Assembly (NCBI GenBank): GCA_904419835.1 | Contig: CAJFTA010000002.1 | Span: forward strand, 5,204-69,203 | From: an uncultured Pseudoflavonifractor sp. | GTDB lineage: Bacteria > Bacillota > Clostridia > Oscillospirales > Oscillospiraceae | Length of the DNA stretch: 64,000 nucleotides | Reading direction: 5' to 3' | In this document: positions 24,458 to 34,020 of the stretch, in pieces | Numbering within the stretch: position 1 is the first letter of the stretch | Layout: every line of letters starts with the position of its first letter | Made by a program: the position numbers and the translations under genes | The notes under the pieces: generated by a model | What the model was told of the DNA's origin: nothing | Seen by the model: only the letters and a program-made list of their open reading frames with translations | The model's database searches: none

Positions 24458-26248
24458 GTGAGAATCCGCAGCGTTCCGGCGCTGCCGGGGGTGCTGGCCG
24501 CCGTGCTTCTGCTCCTGTCCGGCTGCGGGGCGGCCGGGGCGGGGACGCCCGCCTGCACGGTGGTCTTTGAGGACAACCCGGAGCTGTTTTTCTACAACCA
24601 GATCTATGAGACCGAGCGGGGCGGGGATGTGACGGCCACCGTGGGCGTGCCCACCGGCCGGCGCATCGATACGGTCAGCTTTGACCGCTATACTGTGTCC
24701 GGCAAGACCGGCTTTTCCGCCAGCTACGACTACTACACCCTCATCCTCCACGACGTGCGATACCCCGCCGTGGTGCGGCTGACCACGGCCCCCGCCCTCA
24801 CCACGGTCTACTCCGCCGGGGCGGGCCGGGGGGAGACCGTCACCGTCCGGGAGGACAGCCCCCGCCTGTCCCCCAACACCCTGCCCTGGCGGGACCAGTT
24901 TGCAAGGCCGGGCTTTCTGGCCGTGGGGTGGAATACCGCCCCAGACGGCGGCGGCGCCCACATCGGCTTCGGCAGCCGGGCGGCCAGAGGGGAGGGGGAG
25001 GCATCCCTGACCCTCTACCCGGAGTGGCTCCCATGCACGCCGGAGGAGGCCTTCATCTGGAGGGCCCAGGACGGCGGCGCCGTCATCACCGGCTACGACG
25101 GCAGGGCGGGGGACCTGGTCATCCCCCAGACCCTGGGCGGCCTGCCCGTCACCGCCATCGCCGCCGGCGCCTTTGGAGCCGTGGCGGCGGAGACTGCAGC
25201 CCTGCCGCCCACGATAAGGGCCGTGGAGCCCGGGGCCTTTTCCGCCCTGACGGCGGAGCATCTGTACCTCTTTGACACCCTGGAGCAGGTGGACGAGGCC
25301 TCCTTCGGGGACTACGCCGTCACCCGCCTCCACCTCAACGCCGTCAAGGACCCGGCATACAGCGGCACCTACTTCGATACCTTCCCCGACAAGGCGGACT
25401 ACCTCCGGTCAGTGGCGGAGGCGGACAAGCTGGTGCTCTTCTGCGGATCCTCCGCCCGGTTCGGGTACGACAGCCCCATGCTCGCCCAGGCCTTCCCCGG
25501 CTATGAGGTGGTGAACATGGGCGTGTACGCCTACGCCAACATGCTGCCCCAGGCCAGAATCGTCCTCCACTACATGAAGGAGGGGGACATCCTGCTCCAC
25601 TCCCCCGAGCTGGACGCCATTGCGCAGCAGTTCTGCAGCAGCGCCGCCCTGGACAAGGAGACCTTCTGCATGACCGAATCCAACTACGACCTGCTCTCCC
25701 TGCTGGACTGCCGGGAATTCACCAATCTGTTCGGGGCCTTCGGGGCCTTTCAGGCCGCCCGGGCGGACATGGAGCCCCGGTCCTATGCCGACGCCCCCGC
25801 CCTGTACGACGAGGACGGCAACCGGCAGGAGCAGGCCACCTACAACCGCTACGGGGACTACATCCTCTACCGGGAGAACAACCTGTCCGGGGAAAATTTC
25901 GGCGTCAAGCGGGCCTTCTATAACGCCAGCCATATCACCGAGGCTGACTGGCAGGGCATCAACGCCCTGTACGACAGCTTTGCATCCAGGGGCGTGTCGG
26001 TGTACTTCACCTACTCCCCCCGCAGCCGCACCAGCATCTCGGAGGACAGCACGGAGGCGTCCATCGCGGAGCTGGACGCCCTGCTGCGGCAGCGGCTCCG
26101 CGCCCCGGTCATCTCCGACATCCGGTCCTCCCTCATGGAACCCCTGTACTTCTACGCCACCGACAACCATCTGAGCACCGAGGGAGCCAAAATTCACACC
26201 GCCCAGGTCATTGACGACCTGCGCCGGGCACTGGAGGGAGAAGCGTGA
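24458..26248 (+). CDS. Surface lipoprotein with BspA-type repeats and a C-terminal SGNH domain
   Basis: 596 residues from a GTG at 24458 that follows AAGGGGG. The N-terminus is a lipoprotein signal (lipobox LLSGC). Residues about 60-200 include a repeat module with GWNTAPDGGG typical of Listeria-Bacteroides repeats; about 205-300 resemble BspA-like leucine-rich repeats (VIPQTLGGLPVTAIAAGAF). The remainder is an SGNH-hydrolase-like fold with a GSS serine motif near residue 330 and DNHLSTEG near 569. Proteins of this fold act as acyl-transfer partners of MBOAT proteins. It overlaps the next gene by 4 bp (GTGA). Confidence 0.75.
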   Translation: MRIRSVPALPGVLAAVLLLLSGCGAAGAGTPACTVVFEDNPELFFYNQIYETERGGDVTATVGVPTGRRIDTVSFDRYTVSGKTGFSASYDYYTLILHDVRYPAVVRLTTAPALTTVYSAGAGRGETVTVREDSPRLSPNTLPWRDQFARPGFLAVGWNTAPDGGGAHIGFGSRAARGEGEASLTLYPEWLPCTPEEAFIWRAQDGGAVITGYDGRAGDLVIPQTLGGLPVTAIAAGAFGAVAAETAALPPTIRAVEPGAFSALTAEHLYLFDTLEQVDEASFGDYAVTRLHLNAVKDPAYSGTYFDTFPDKADYLRSVAEADKLVLFCGSSARFGYDSPMLAQAFPGYEVVNMGVYAYANMLPQARIVLHYMKEGDILLHSPELDAIAQQFCSSAALDKETFCMTESNYDLLSLLDCREFTNLFGAFGAFQAARADMEPRSYADAPALYDEDGNRQEQATYNRYGDYILYRENNLSGENFGVKRAFYNASHITEADWQGINALYDSFASRGVSVYFTYSPRSRTSISEDSTEASIAELDALLRQRLRAPVISDIRSSLMEPLYFYATDNHLSTEGAKIHTAQVIDDLRRALEGEA

Positions 26249-26490
26249 ATCTGGTTGTTCTCCAGTACCCCCTCATCCCCATCCTGCTGGCCGCGTCCCT
26301 GGCGCTGACCGTCCTGGCCGGACGGCTCCGCCGGGGCGGCGGGATTGCGGCTGTGCTGTCGGTGCTGTCCACATCGGCCATGGTGATAGCCGCCCTGGCC
26401 TGCTCGGCGCCCTACGAGGAGATTCTGCTCCTGCTGCTCCTCCCGGCCCTGACCTGCTTTCTTGCCGTGGTAAGGGGGGAGAGGAAATGA
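26245..26490 (+). CDS. Small two-to-three-helix membrane protein
   Basis: 81 residues, almost entirely hydrophobic with three candidate membrane segments. It starts with GTG overlapping the upstream stop (GTGA) and ends in an ATGA overlap with the MBOAT gene. Tight coupling on both sides suggests it is a real subunit of the acylation machinery, comparable in position to the small membrane proteins of dlt-like operons. The comparison is by context, not similarity. Confidence 0.7.
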   Translation: MNLVVLQYPLIPILLAASLALTVLAGRLRRGGGIAAVLSVLSTSAMVIAALACSAPYEEILLLLLLPALTCFLAVVRGERK

Positions 26491-27914
26491 GCTTTGTGTC
26501 CCCCGGCTTTCTCATCTTCCTCCCGGCGGTGCTGGTCCTCTACCGGCTCGTCCCCTGGCGGAGGCGGTGGATGGTGCTCCTGCCCGCCTCCTACTTCTTC
26601 TACGCCTACCACAGCCCCTGGCTGCTCAGTCTCATCTGTCTCACCACCCTGGTGTCCTACGGCAGCGCCCTGCGCATCGAGCGGGCGGAGACGAAAAAGC
26701 AGAAGCGGCGGGCGGTGATCCTGGATGCGGCGGTATGCCTGGGCGTCCTCTTCCTCTTCAAATACCTGGACTTTGCACTGGGCGGGGTGTTCTCCCTGCT
26801 GCGGCTGTTCGGGGTGGAGAGCGGCTTTACCGGCTTCCACCTGCTGCTGCCCATGGGCATCTCCTTCTATGTGTTCCAGACCATGTCCTACACCTTTGAC
26901 GTCTACCGGGGCACCATCCGGGCCGAGCGCCACCTGGGGTACTACGCCCTGTTCGTCTCCTTCTTCCCCCAGCTGGTGGCCGGGCCCATCGAGCGCCCCG
27001 GCGACCTGCTGCCCCAGCTGAAGGCCCCCAATCCCCTGGAGCAGGCGGACATTGCCCAGGGCGTCCGGTTTCTGGTGCGGGGGTACGGCAAAAAGGTGCT
27101 CATCTCCGACTTTCTCGCCCCCTTTGTGGATACGGCCTACGGGGATGCCGCCGGGGCGGGGGGCGCGGCCATGCTACTGGCTACGGTGCTCTTTGCCCTG
27201 CAGATCTACTGCGACTTCTCCGGCTACTCCGACATCGCCGCGGGCTGCGCCCGGCTCATGGGCATCAGGCTCACGGAAAACTTCCGGCGGCCCTACGCCG
27301 CGTCCTCCCTCCGGGACTTCTGGCGGCGGTGGCACATCAGCCTGACCCGCTGGTTCACCGACTACCTGTACATCCCTCTGGGCGGCAGCCGCCGGGGGCT
27401 CTCCCGGCAGTGCGTCAACACTCTGGTGGTCTTTCTGGTCAGCGGCCTGTGGCACGGGGCCAATCTGACCTTTGTGGTGTGGGGCGGGCTCCACGGAGTG
27501 TTCCTGGCGGCGGAGACCGTGCTGCTGGGGCGGCGGCAGCTCGCCTCGCCCCTGGGCCGGGGGCTCCACCGGGCGGCCACCCTGGCGCTGGTGTGCCTGA
27601 GCTGGGTGTTTTTCCGCTCGGCCGACCTGCCCCAGGCATGGTTTATCCTCCGGTCCATCTTCACCGACTTCCGCCTGTCCGCCGCCCTGACCGGGCTGGG
27701 CATGGGCCGGGTGGAGCTGGCGCTGGTCTGCCTGCTGGCGCTTGTGCTGCCTCTGCTGGAGCGCCTGCCCGCCCTCGAGGTGCAGGCGGACAGAATCCGG
27801 GGGCGGTACGCCGTCCCTCTGCTCTATTTCCTGCTGGCCGCCGCTATTGTGGCCTGCCGCTGCCTGGTGCTGACAGAGCACGGGGCCACGGCCTTCATCT
27901 ACTTTCAGTTTTAA
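26487..27914 (+). CDS. MBOAT-family O-acyltransferase (AlgI/DltB-like)
   Basis: A 475-residue polytopic membrane protein that passes acyl groups across the membrane to a surface polymer. Hallmarks are YFFYAYHSPWLL near the N-terminus, QLVAGPIERP, RRWHISLTRWFTDYLYIPLG, and the catalytic histidine in GLWHGA (about His323). The start at 26487 overlaps the previous stop (ATGA) and has GGGGGAGAGG upstream. It is flanked by two SGNH proteins that would finish the transfer outside. The polymer (teichoic acid, capsule or peptidoglycan) is not known. Confidence 0.92.
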   Translation: MSFVSPGFLIFLPAVLVLYRLVPWRRRWMVLLPASYFFYAYHSPWLLSLICLTTLVSYGSALRIERAETKKQKRRAVILDAAVCLGVLFLFKYLDFALGGVFSLLRLFGVESGFTGFHLLLPMGISFYVFQTMSYTFDVYRGTIRAERHLGYYALFVSFFPQLVAGPIERPGDLLPQLKAPNPLEQADIAQGVRFLVRGYGKKVLISDFLAPFVDTAYGDAAGAGGAAMLLATVLFALQIYCDFSGYSDIAAGCARLMGIRLTENFRRPYAASSLRDFWRRWHISLTRWFTDYLYIPLGGSRRGLSRQCVNTLVVFLVSGLWHGANLTFVVWGGLHGVFLAAETVLLGRRQLASPLGRGLHRAATLALVCLSWVFFRSADLPQAWFILRSIFTDFRLSAALTGLGMGRVELALVCLLALVLPLLERLPALEVQADRIRGRYAVPLLYFLLAAAIVACRCLVLTEHGATAFIYFQF

Positions 27915-27926
27915 GGGGAGGACGCC

Positions 27927-29363
27927 ATGAAACAGCGAAAAACACCCTCCCCCGCCGCCCTCTGCGCCCTGCTGGCAGCGGCATTGTGCCTGCTGGCCGG
28001 GCTGCTGCTCCTCTTCGGCTTTGCCCTGCCGAGCCAGTATGAGGACACCTTTCTGGGGGAGATGAAGTACAAGATGGAGCGGCTGGAGACCACGGAGGGG
28101 CCCCGCATCATCGTGGTGGGGGGCAGCAGCGTGCCCTTCGCCCTGAAAAGCGGGCTGGTGGAGGAATATCTCCCCGGCTACCGGGCGGTGGACTTCGGCA
28201 TGTACGCCGGCATGGGCACGGTGGTCATGCTGGACTGGGCCCAGACCCAGGCCCGGGAGGGGGACATCTTTGTCATCGCCCCGGAGCAAAATGCCCAGAC
28301 CCTGTCCTGCTTTTTCTCCGGCGCGCTGGCCTGGCAGGCGGCGGACGGCGCCTTTGACCTGCTGCCCGCCATCGACCCCAGCCGGTATGAGTCCCTGGCC
28401 GCCGCCTTTCCCGCCTTTGCGGGGAAAAAGCTGTGGTACGCCCTGACGGAGGCCCCCGATCCGGAGGGAGTGTATGCCCGGTCCTCCTTTGACGAATACG
28501 GCGATATCGTCTACCCGGACCGGACGGCCAACATCATGTCCGGCGGCTATAACCCCAACGACCTCATCTCCTTCTCTCAGGACATCATTACAGAGGACTT
28601 CATCGACGCCCTCAACGACTTCGCCCGGGCGGTGACCGCCAAGGGGGCCAGGGTGGTCTACCACTTTCCGCCCATGAACGCCGCCGCCCTGGCGCCCGGC
28701 GCCGGCCAGGCGGCGGTGGACGCCTACTACGACTACCTGGACGGGCAGCTCCTGTTCCCCATTCTGGGGGACCCGGGCCGCTGCATCCTGGACAGCGGCT
28801 GGTTCTACGACACCAACTTCCACCTCAACGCCAGCGGCGCCGCCGTGTTCACCAAGCTGCTCATTGAGGACCTGAAGGTCTATCTGGAGGACACCTCCCC
28901 CACGGACATCGCCCTGCCCGCCATGCCCGCCCCGGGGGCCTCCGCCCTGGGGACGGACAATACCGACGCGGCCCTTTTCACCTACCGGCATACCGATGGC
29001 GGCTGGATTGTGTCCGGCCTGACCGAGGAGGGCCGGGCCGCCCAGGCCCTCACCCTGCCCGGCAGCTACCAGGACGAGCCGGTGGTGGGAATGGATGAAA
29101 CATTATTTTTAGACAATAAAAATATACGTGAAATTACAGTTCAGCCCAACATCGGCATCCTGTATGACGGCATGTTCTCCGGCTGCACCGCCCTGCAGAA
29201 GCTGATCCTCACCGGGGAGGACCCGTCGGCCTACGCCGCAGGGGACGGCCTGCGGGACGGGGCGGATTTCCTCATCTGCGTGCCGGAGGAGACCCTGGAC
29301 CGGTACCGGAGGGACTACTTCTGGCAGGCCTATGCCGCCTGGATTCAGCCCATGGAGGGATAG
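27927..29363 (+). CDS. Membrane-anchored SGNH-fold protein with C-terminal BspA-type repeats
   Basis: 478 residues: one N-terminal membrane anchor (about 11-34), an SGNH/DltD-like domain with VVGGSS at residues 63-68 and TNFHLNASG near 296-304, then a leucine-rich repeat region (about 385-450). Together with the protein at 24458 it brackets the MBOAT gene, a gene arrangement known for surface O-acetylation systems. The domain order is the reverse of its partner, which has repeats first. A short stretch near residues 390-407 uses strikingly AT-rich codons. It is followed by a strong terminator that ends the cassette. Confidence 0.78.
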   Translation: MKQRKTPSPAALCALLAAALCLLAGLLLLFGFALPSQYEDTFLGEMKYKMERLETTEGPRIIVVGGSSVPFALKSGLVEEYLPGYRAVDFGMYAGMGTVVMLDWAQTQAREGDIFVIAPEQNAQTLSCFFSGALAWQAADGAFDLLPAIDPSRYESLAAAFPAFAGKKLWYALTEAPDPEGVYARSSFDEYGDIVYPDRTANIMSGGYNPNDLISFSQDIITEDFIDALNDFARAVTAKGARVVYHFPPMNAAALAPGAGQAAVDAYYDYLDGQLLFPILGDPGRCILDSGWFYDTNFHLNASGAAVFTKLLIEDLKVYLEDTSPTDIALPAMPAPGASALGTDNTDAALFTYRHTDGGWIVSGLTEEGRAAQALTLPGSYQDEPVVGMDETLFLDNKNIREITVQPNIGILYDGMFSGCTALQKLILTGEDPSAYAAGDGLRDGADFLICVPEETLDRYRRDYFWQAYAAWIQPMEG

Positions 29364-29367
29364 GGAA

Positions 29368-29401
29368 GGGTGCGGGCGCGTCACGCGCCCGCACCCTTTT
29401 T
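29368..29401 (+). terminator. Terminator of the acylation cassette
   Basis: A perfect 13-bp GC-rich stem (29368-29380 with 29384-29396), TCA loop and TTTTT. Confidence 0.93.
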
Positions 29402-29456
29402 GCATTTTATGACAGGAAAAAGCCGGAATTCCCTTTTCCAACCTGCCCCGGCATAG

Positions 29457-29462
29457 TATAAT
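29457..29462 (+). promoter_or_regulatory. -10 box upstream of the ABC exporter gene
   Basis: TATAAT, 69 bp before the start codon; no convincing -35 hexamer at 16-18 bp. Confidence 0.35.
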
Positions 29463-29531
29463 GTTGAAAAACGGGCGGCAGGCCCAACAGGAGCGGGGGC
29501 CGCCGGGGGACAGGATATTGGGAGGAAGGTT

Positions 29532-31322
29532 ATGGCGGAGAGGAAGCGGGGACCGGGGGAGAGCCCCTTCGAGTCCCTGAATATGTTGAAGAAAAAATGG
29601 AAGGACGGCACCTTTTCCGAGGTTCTGGAGGACTGGAAGTGGATCTTCGGGTACAGCGCCCGGTACAAGGGGGCCATTGCGTTCTATATTGTGATGGGCA
29701 TACTCAGCACCTCTCTGGGGCTGGTGAGCAGCGTGGCGGGGAAGTACGCCATCGACGTCATCACCGGCCACGAGACCAGCAAGCTGTGGCTGGTGATTCT
29801 CATTATGGTGAGCAGCGCCCTTGTCAGCCTGCTGTTCACCAGCGTCATCAGCCGGGTTTCCACCAGGCTGGCCCTGGACATTGACAACGACATCCGGGCG
29901 GACATCTTTGACCAGATCATGGACGCGGACTGGCTGTCCCTGAGCCGGTACACCAGCGGCGACATCCTCAACCGCTTCAACGGGGACGTGGGTACGGTGA
30001 GCAGCAACGCCATCAAGTGGCTGCCCAGCGTGATCATCGCGGTGTACCAGTTTGCCGCCACCTTCCTGGTGCTGTTCTACTACGACTGGGTGATGGCCCT
30101 GATTGCCCTGGGCAGCGCGCCCTTCCTGCTGCTGGCGGGGCGGCTGCTGGTGCGGCGGCAGCGGGAGTACAACCGCCGGGTGCGGGAGGCCAGCAGCGAC
30201 CTGATGGCCTATGAGGTGGAGGCGGTGAGCAATTTCGACACCATCAAATCCTTCGGTGTGGGCCCCCATTACAGTGAAAAGCTCCGCTGGTGGCAGGCGC
30301 GGTTCCGGGACATCAGCCTGAAATACAACCTGTTCTCCATCAAGAGCGGCGCACTCATGTCGGCGCTGGGGATTGTGGTCCAGTTCATAGCCTTTGGGTA
30401 CTGCCTGTTCCGCCTGTGGGGCGGGGGGATCACATACGGCACCATGACCCTTTTTCTCCAGCAGCGCAGCGAGCTGTCCAACGCCTTCACCAACCTGGTG
30501 TCCATCATCCCCAGCTTTCTCAGCAGCTCGGTCTCGGCCCACCGGATCCGGGAGCTGGCGGAGCTGCCCCGGGAGGCGCACCTCCCGGAGAGCGGCGGGC
30601 TGGACGCCCGGGGCGGCGGGGGCTTTGAGGTGCGGATGGAGCACGTGACCTTCTCCTACCGGGCGGGGGACAGGGTCATCACTGACTCGGCCTTCCGCGC
30701 CGCGCCCGGGGAGATTGTGGCCCTGGTGGGCCCCTCCGGGGAGGGCAAGACCACCCTGATCCGCCTGATTCTGGGCTTGGTGTGCCCGGGGGAGGGGAGC
30801 GTGGTCCTCCGGGACTGCGCCACCGGCCGGGAGGCGCCGGCCAATGCGGAGACCCGGCGGCTCTTTGCCTACGTGCCCCAGGGCAACACCATTTTTTCCG
30901 GCACTGTGGCGGAGAACATGCGCCTGGTGAAGGAGTCCGCCACGGATGAGGAGATCATAGAGGCCCTGAAGCTGGCCTGCGCCTGGGAGTTCGTGGAGAA
31001 GATGCCGGAGCAGATCAACAGTCCGGTGGGCGAGCGGGGGAAGGGGCTGTCGGAAGGCCAGGCCCAGCGGCTGGCCCTGGCCCGGGCCCTGCTGCGGGAC
31101 GCGCCCGTCCTGCTGCTGGACGAGGCCACCTCCGCCCTGGACGTGGCCACCGAGCGGGCGGTGCTGCGCAATATCGCCGGCTGCGGCAGGGGAAAGACCT
31201 GCATTGTTACCACCCACCGCCCCAGCGTCCTCAATCTCTGTCAGCGGGTCTACCGGGTGATGGACACCCATGTGACCGAGCTGAGCCAGGAGGAATCGGG
31301 CCGCATGGCCATGGATTTCTGA
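29532..31322 (+). CDS. ABC exporter, fused permease and ATPase
   Basis: 596 residues: a cytoplasmic N-terminus, six membrane helices (about 45-330) and an ATPase domain. Walker A is GPSGEGKTT (400-408), the signature is LSEGQ near residue 506, and Walker B is VLLLDEATSALD near 529-540, with an H-loop TTHRPS. A single half-transporter with no partner gene nearby, so probably a homodimer. Family members export lipids, peptides or drugs; nothing here defines the cargo. GGGAGGAAGG lies upstream of the ATG. Confidence 0.9.
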   Translation: MAERKRGPGESPFESLNMLKKKWKDGTFSEVLEDWKWIFGYSARYKGAIAFYIVMGILSTSLGLVSSVAGKYAIDVITGHETSKLWLVILIMVSSALVSLLFTSVISRVSTRLALDIDNDIRADIFDQIMDADWLSLSRYTSGDILNRFNGDVGTVSSNAIKWLPSVIIAVYQFAATFLVLFYYDWVMALIALGSAPFLLLAGRLLVRRQREYNRRVREASSDLMAYEVEAVSNFDTIKSFGVGPHYSEKLRWWQARFRDISLKYNLFSIKSGALMSALGIVVQFIAFGYCLFRLWGGGITYGTMTLFLQQRSELSNAFTNLVSIIPSFLSSSVSAHRIRELAELPREAHLPESGGLDARGGGGFEVRMEHVTFSYRAGDRVITDSAFRAAPGEIVALVGPSGEGKTTLIRLILGLVCPGEGSVVLRDCATGREAPANAETRRLFAYVPQGNTIFSGTVAENMRLVKESATDEEIIEALKLACAWEFVEKMPEQINSPVGERGKGLSEGQAQRLALARALLRDAPVLLLDEATSALDVATERAVLRNIAGCGRGKTCIVTTHRPSVLNLCQRVYRVMDTHVTELSQEESGRMAMDF

Positions 31323-31362
31323 CTTTACCGCCGGGCCGCCGGCCGGAGGCGAAGATATACAA

Positions 31363-31628
31363 GAGTCCCCCGTGAACCAAGGGTTCACGGGGGACTCAGC
31401 GTGCAGAAGGCCTCGCAGAGTTCGCGCCCTCAGGCGCGAAGAAAGTGAAATCTGTTTTCTCCTGGGACATGTGCCTGGGAGAAAACACTGCTCAGGCCGC
31501 AGGTGTGGCCTTTGTCCGCCTAATGCGGGCAAAGGACGCGCGCAGCGGCCTGCATCCCACTCGAAAAAGGCGCTTCGCACCTTTTTCGAAAGACAGACCC
31601 CCGCGAACCAACGGTTCGCGGGGGTCTG
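31363..31628. repeat. Array of six hairpins bounded by two related 16-bp stems
   Basis: The intergenic region between the ABC exporter and the SLH protein is almost entirely inverted repeats: 31363-31378/31382-31397 (perfect 16 bp), 31421-31428/31433-31440 (perfect 8 bp), 31454-31466/31474-31486 (13 bp with G-T pairs), 31493-31500/31545-31552 enclosing 31509-31519/31525-31535, 31561-31573/31577-31589 (one mismatch), and 31594-31609/31613-31628 (perfect 16 bp). The first and last stems share sequence (CCCCCG-GAACC) and 3-base loops. No coding sequence is credible. It looks like a structured RNA or a mobile intergenic repeat. Confidence 0.6.
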
Positions 31629-31641
31629 CTGCTCTGTGGAA

Positions 31642-33936
31642 TTATCTGTTGCCCATAACCTCGCCGCCGTTGGGGTCGGGGGCGGAGTTGGCCTGGGACC
31701 AGGCCCGCTCCAGAGCGGCCCAGTCGCGGACGGGCTGGAGGACAGTCCAGGACTCAACCTGGGTGCCGTCCACCTCGATGAGCTCAAAGTCATGGGAGTT
31801 GGTGGCCTCCTGGACGGCGGCATAGTACCAGGTGGTGGTATCCATGTTGTCGGGCCAGGTGATCATATCGGGCAGCATGTGCTCCGCGGAGGGGGCGCGG
31901 CCCAGGGTGCGGTTGACAATGGTCATGGCCTCGGCGCGGGTGATGTAGGCGTCGGGGTCGAAGGTGCCGTCGCCGCGGCCCTCAATGATGCCCAGGACGG
32001 CGGCGCGGTTGATGTACTGGTTGGCCCAGTGGCCGGCAATGTCGGGGAAGATATCCTCGCCCTCATAGGTGCCGCCGAAGAAGCGGACCGCGATGGTGGC
32101 GAACTCGGCGCGGGTGATGGGGGCGTCGGGATCGAAGAGGCCGCCGGGCTTACCGGTGATGATGCCGGCGTTGGTCAGGGTGGCGGAGGCGTTGTTGAAC
32201 CAGTCGCTGCTGTCGGTGTCCACATAGACGCTGTCGGTGCTCCAGAACATGGTCCGGGACTCGTCGGTCAGCATACGGAAGAAGATGGTGGCCACCTCGG
32301 CGCGGGTGATGGAGGCCATGGGGTGGACCAGACCGTCGTCACGGCCGATGATGTAGGCGAAGTGATCGGTGGTGTTCAGGTCGGGACCGGGGCCCAGGGG
32401 GACGTCGGGATCCTCGATGTCAGTGCCGCCGTCACCGCCGTCGCTGAGGGTATAGGTCACGGAGGGACGGGGGAAGTACAGCTTGGACTCGGTGCCGTCG
32501 GGGGTCAGATAGGCCTCCACGTTGGGGTAGGTAGTGTGGGTGCCCAGAATGCCGCTGTGGCTGACCAGCCGGGCGGTGTAGGTGATGGACAGCTTCTGAC
32601 CGCGGAGCAGATCCTGGTGCAGGGTGAGGGTGAAGTGCTCGGTACCGTCAGAGGCCTCGGTGTAGTTCAGGGTGAGGAACTCCCGGCCGTCCTCGGTGTG
32701 GAAGACCAGGCTGTCCTTGTCGCCCATGGTCTGGCTCTCCCAGTACAGGCCGCCCTGGTCGGTGCCGTTGGCGTTGGTGAGGCTGACGCGGATGGCCTCG
32801 TAGGTGGCCAGGTCAAAGTTGTAGTTCTCATCAGAGCTGTAGCCCAGCACGTCGGTGATGACGCTGCCGGCGGGGACGGCCACGTTGGCGGACTGGCCGT
32901 ACATGACGCTGATGATGTCATCCAGCTGGGAGGCGGTGTTGTCCAGGGTGGCGTCAAAGCCGCCGTTCTCCACGCTCTTGCTCTGGGCGTAGTCGATGAA
33001 CTCAGCGGCCAGCTGGGAGAGGGCGGTCACGCCGGCGTCATCCTGATAATAAGGATAGCCCACGGTGACCAGCTTCACGCCGGCGTCGGCCACCTTGTCC
33101 AGCTCCTTGGCGGCGAAGTAGACGCCGGTCTCAAAGTTGGTGAGGGCGTCGGCGTCGTCCTTGACGGCCTGGACCGCGGCGGCCAGGGGCTCGTTGGCGG
33201 AGGCGCTGCCGTAGGTCTGGGGGGCGGCAGACAGGTCCTGGGCCAGCAGGTTGTTCAGGCTGGTCAGGGACTGGTAGCCGCCCTCGGCGGCGTCGTTGTT
33301 GGCCATGGGGGCGGTGGTGCCGTCGGCCTTATAATAGGAGTTGTTCACGGCGTTGCCGCTGTCGTCCAGCCAGTAGAAGCTGCCGCCGTCGGTGATGAGC
33401 ACCAGGTAGCGCTTGTCGGCGGCCACGGTGTCGGTGGACAGGCCGCTGAGGGCGTTCAGGCCCTCCCGGATGCCGGCCTGGACGTTGGTGCCGTGGTCAG
33501 AGGCCAGGACAAAGGCGGCGCAGTCGTTCTCCACATTGGCCAGGTCGTTCTGGGAGTCGCCGGTCAGGAGCTGGGGCTCCATCACGGTTCTGGCGGTGGT
33601 GGTGAAGATGGTCAGGCCGGCGTAGATGTTCTTGTCGGCCATGAACTTGAGGGCGTCGGCCCAGTTTTCCACGTAGGTCTTGTTGTCCTCGCTGAGGAAG
33701 AGGCTCTGGGTGGCATCCAGCACGAACTGGATGGCGATGGGGTTTTCGTTGGTGTTGGCCACCACGTCCAGGGTGATGGTGGTGTCGCTGCCGGCCAGCT
33801 CGCTGGCCTGCTTGCCCAGGGTGACGCCGCCCTCTGTGTTGGCGGGCGGGTTGGTTACCGCGGCAGTGGCGGCGGGGAGCATGCCAATCAGCATGACGGC
33901 AGCCAGCGCCGCGGCCAGGAATTTGCGCATACGCAT
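31642..33936 (-). CDS. Secreted VWA-domain protein with C-terminal SLH repeats
   Basis: 764 residues: signal peptide (about 1-25), a von Willebrand A-like domain (about 60-330) whose metal-site motif is the degenerate DATQS in place of DxSxS, a beta-rich middle region, and three SLH repeats from about 540 that anchor it to secondary cell-wall polymer. The last 60 residues are a unique tail. The ATG at 33936 has GGAGGT 7 bp upstream. Probably a structural or adhesive surface protein. It converges on the ABC exporter across the hairpin array. Confidence 0.85.
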   Translation of the reverse strand: MRMRKFLAAALAAVMLIGMLPAATAAVTNPPANTEGGVTLGKQASELAGSDTTITLDVVANTNENPIAIQFVLDATQSLFLSEDNKTYVENWADALKFMADKNIYAGLTIFTTTARTVMEPQLLTGDSQNDLANVENDCAAFVLASDHGTNVQAGIREGLNALSGLSTDTVAADKRYLVLITDGGSFYWLDDSGNAVNNSYYKADGTTAPMANNDAAEGGYQSLTSLNNLLAQDLSAAPQTYGSASANEPLAAAVQAVKDDADALTNFETGVYFAAKELDKVADAGVKLVTVGYPYYQDDAGVTALSQLAAEFIDYAQSKSVENGGFDATLDNTASQLDDIISVMYGQSANVAVPAGSVITDVLGYSSDENYNFDLATYEAIRVSLTNANGTDQGGLYWESQTMGDKDSLVFHTEDGREFLTLNYTEASDGTEHFTLTLHQDLLRGQKLSITYTARLVSHSGILGTHTTYPNVEAYLTPDGTESKLYFPRPSVTYTLSDGGDGGTDIEDPDVPLGPGPDLNTTDHFAYIIGRDDGLVHPMASITRAEVATIFFRMLTDESRTMFWSTDSVYVDTDSSDWFNNASATLTNAGIITGKPGGLFDPDAPITRAEFATIAVRFFGGTYEGEDIFPDIAGHWANQYINRAAVLGIIEGRGDGTFDPDAYITRAEAMTIVNRTLGRAPSAEHMLPDMITWPDNMDTTTWYYAAVQEATNSHDFELIEVDGTQVESWTVLQPVRDWAALERAWSQANSAPDPNGGEVMGNR

Positions 33937-34020
33937 AGCTCATACCTCCGTTTGCAATTTGCATAAAACGGCGCGGCAGACAGCCGGAGAATCTGCGCGC
34001 CGCATGCTAACTCATGACAA

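Noticed and set aside
29109..31823. 904-codon minus-strand frame spanning the exporter gene and the hairpin array
   Set aside because: Crosses a terminator, an ABC exporter gene on the other strand and the inverted-repeat region; no start signal.
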